Of a DNA stretch of 5,496 nt, positions 4,977 through 5,496 are shown piece by piece (positions within the stretch are counted from its first letter, which is position 1; the number at the start of each line of letters is the position of its first letter). Both the position numbers and the translations under genes were made by a program. The DNA is from Porticoccaceae bacterium. GTDB taxonomy: Bacteria; Pseudomonadota; Gammaproteobacteria; Pseudomonadales; Porticoccaceae. The DNA lies in the NCBI GenBank assembly GCA_030590275.1, contig JAUUYV010000152.1:1-5496 (forward strand). Direction: 5' to 3'. Under the pieces are notes generated by a model that searched no databases, was not told the DNA's origin, and worked only from the letters and a program-made list of their open reading frames with translations.

Positions 4977-5496
4977 ATGCCGAATCCCTATGATACAACG
5001 GTCTATCCTAGCTATCCTATTGAGCAATCGTATCCTAAGCGACTATTCACCAATAGCCGCTTTTTTGGTCTAAATCCGACACTCCTGGAATCAGCACGTG
5101 TTCTGGAAATAGGCTGCGCCTCCGGTGGTAATATTATTCCATTGGCATACCGCTTTCCTGATGCCTTTTTTGTGGGGTTTGACTATTCCTCCAGGCAAAT
5201 TGAGGAAGGTAAAAAACACATCTTTAATCTTGGTTTAAAAAATATTTTGTTAAACCATGAGTCCATCCAGGATGTCACGACGCAGGAAGATACGGAAAAG
5301 TTTGATTACATACTCTGCCATGGCGTATATTCATGGGTAACTGAAGAGCTGCAGGAGCAGGTTTTCAGCATCTGTTCGAACAATTTAAAGACTGAAGGCA
5401 TTGCCTATATCAGCTACAACGTCTACCCCGGCTGGAACGCGGCCAACACCATACGCGAACTGATGCTATGGGCCAGTCGCGGTGCTAAAGATGATG
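4977..5496 (+). CDS. SAM-dependent methyltransferase of the regulatory-domain type, N-terminal 173 residues; runs off the right edge
   Basis: The ATG at 4977 is preceded by AGG at 4965-4967, nine bases away. The start of the protein, NPYDTTVYPSYPIEQSYPKRL, is the typical leader of large (about 500 residues) class I methyltransferases that carry a 'methyltransferase regulatory domain' behind the catalytic domain. The SAM-binding motif I is VLEIGCASGGN (42-52); FVGFDYS (65-71) has Asp69 as the likely ribose-binding acidic residue; FDYILCHGVYSWV (109-121) and GIAYISYNVYPGW (141-153) are signature stretches of this family. No signal peptide is present, so it is cytoplasmic. The substrate is unknown; protein or small-molecule targets are both possible. 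Its promoter is separate from the glycine-rich gene, with a terminator between them. The C-terminal part, needed to confirm the regulatory domain, is outside the window. Confidence 0.87.
   Translation, partial: MPNPYDTTVYPSYPIEQSYPKRLFTNSRFFGLNPTLLESARVLEIGCASGGNIIPLAYRFPDAFFVGFDYSSRQIEEGKKHIFNLGLKNILLNHESIQDVTTQEDTEKFDYILCHGVYSWVTEELQEQVFSICSNNLKTEGIAYISYNVYPGWNAANTIRELMLWASRGAKDD

Overview
The window looks like ordinary chromosomal DNA of a gammaproteobacterium. The evidence is a System I cytochrome c maturation gene (ccmI), a YcbL/GloC-type glyoxalase II, an MltA lytic transglycosylase with a lipoprotein signal, and a small DUF6122-like membrane protein, all at moderate GC. The mix recalls marine Cellvibrionales-type bacteria, but that placement is inference from remembered protein families, not from a search. 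I see no rRNA, tRNA, CRISPR array, insertion sequence or integrase.

Left part (1-2815), housekeeping and envelope genes: the 3' end of ccmI runs in from the left edge and converges on an OsmC-family gene on the minus strand. That gene diverges from gloC across only 50 bp, where the two candidate -10 boxes lie on top of each other. gloC is followed with almost no gap by mltA, which suggests co-transcription. Middle (2816-3855): a stand-alone two-CBS-domain protein with an acidic tail, then a small DUF6122-like membrane protein. The reading frame of the latter has no normal start codon where homology and the ribosome binding site both place one; the codon there is ATC.

Right part (3856-5496), more accessory in character: a 181-bp leader region with inverted repeats precedes a gene for an exported glycine-rich protein with a twin-arginine-like signal peptide. 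That gene ends at a strong intrinsic terminator. Next comes a promoter whose -35 region is replaced by a 14-bp perfect palindrome (CCCCTGATCAGGGG), driving the start of a SAM-dependent methyltransferase of the type that carries a C-terminal 'regulatory' domain. This last gene leaves the window after 173 codons.

The most interesting points are the AUC-like start of the DUF6122 gene, the palindrome-controlled methyltransferase promoter, and the pairing of an exported glycine-rich protein with that methyltransferase. Nothing in the window proves that the last two genes work together, and the terminator and separate promoter between them argue for independent transcription. I found no clear evidence of a complete new multi-gene system inside these 5.5 kb; if there is one, it would have to continue past the right edge.
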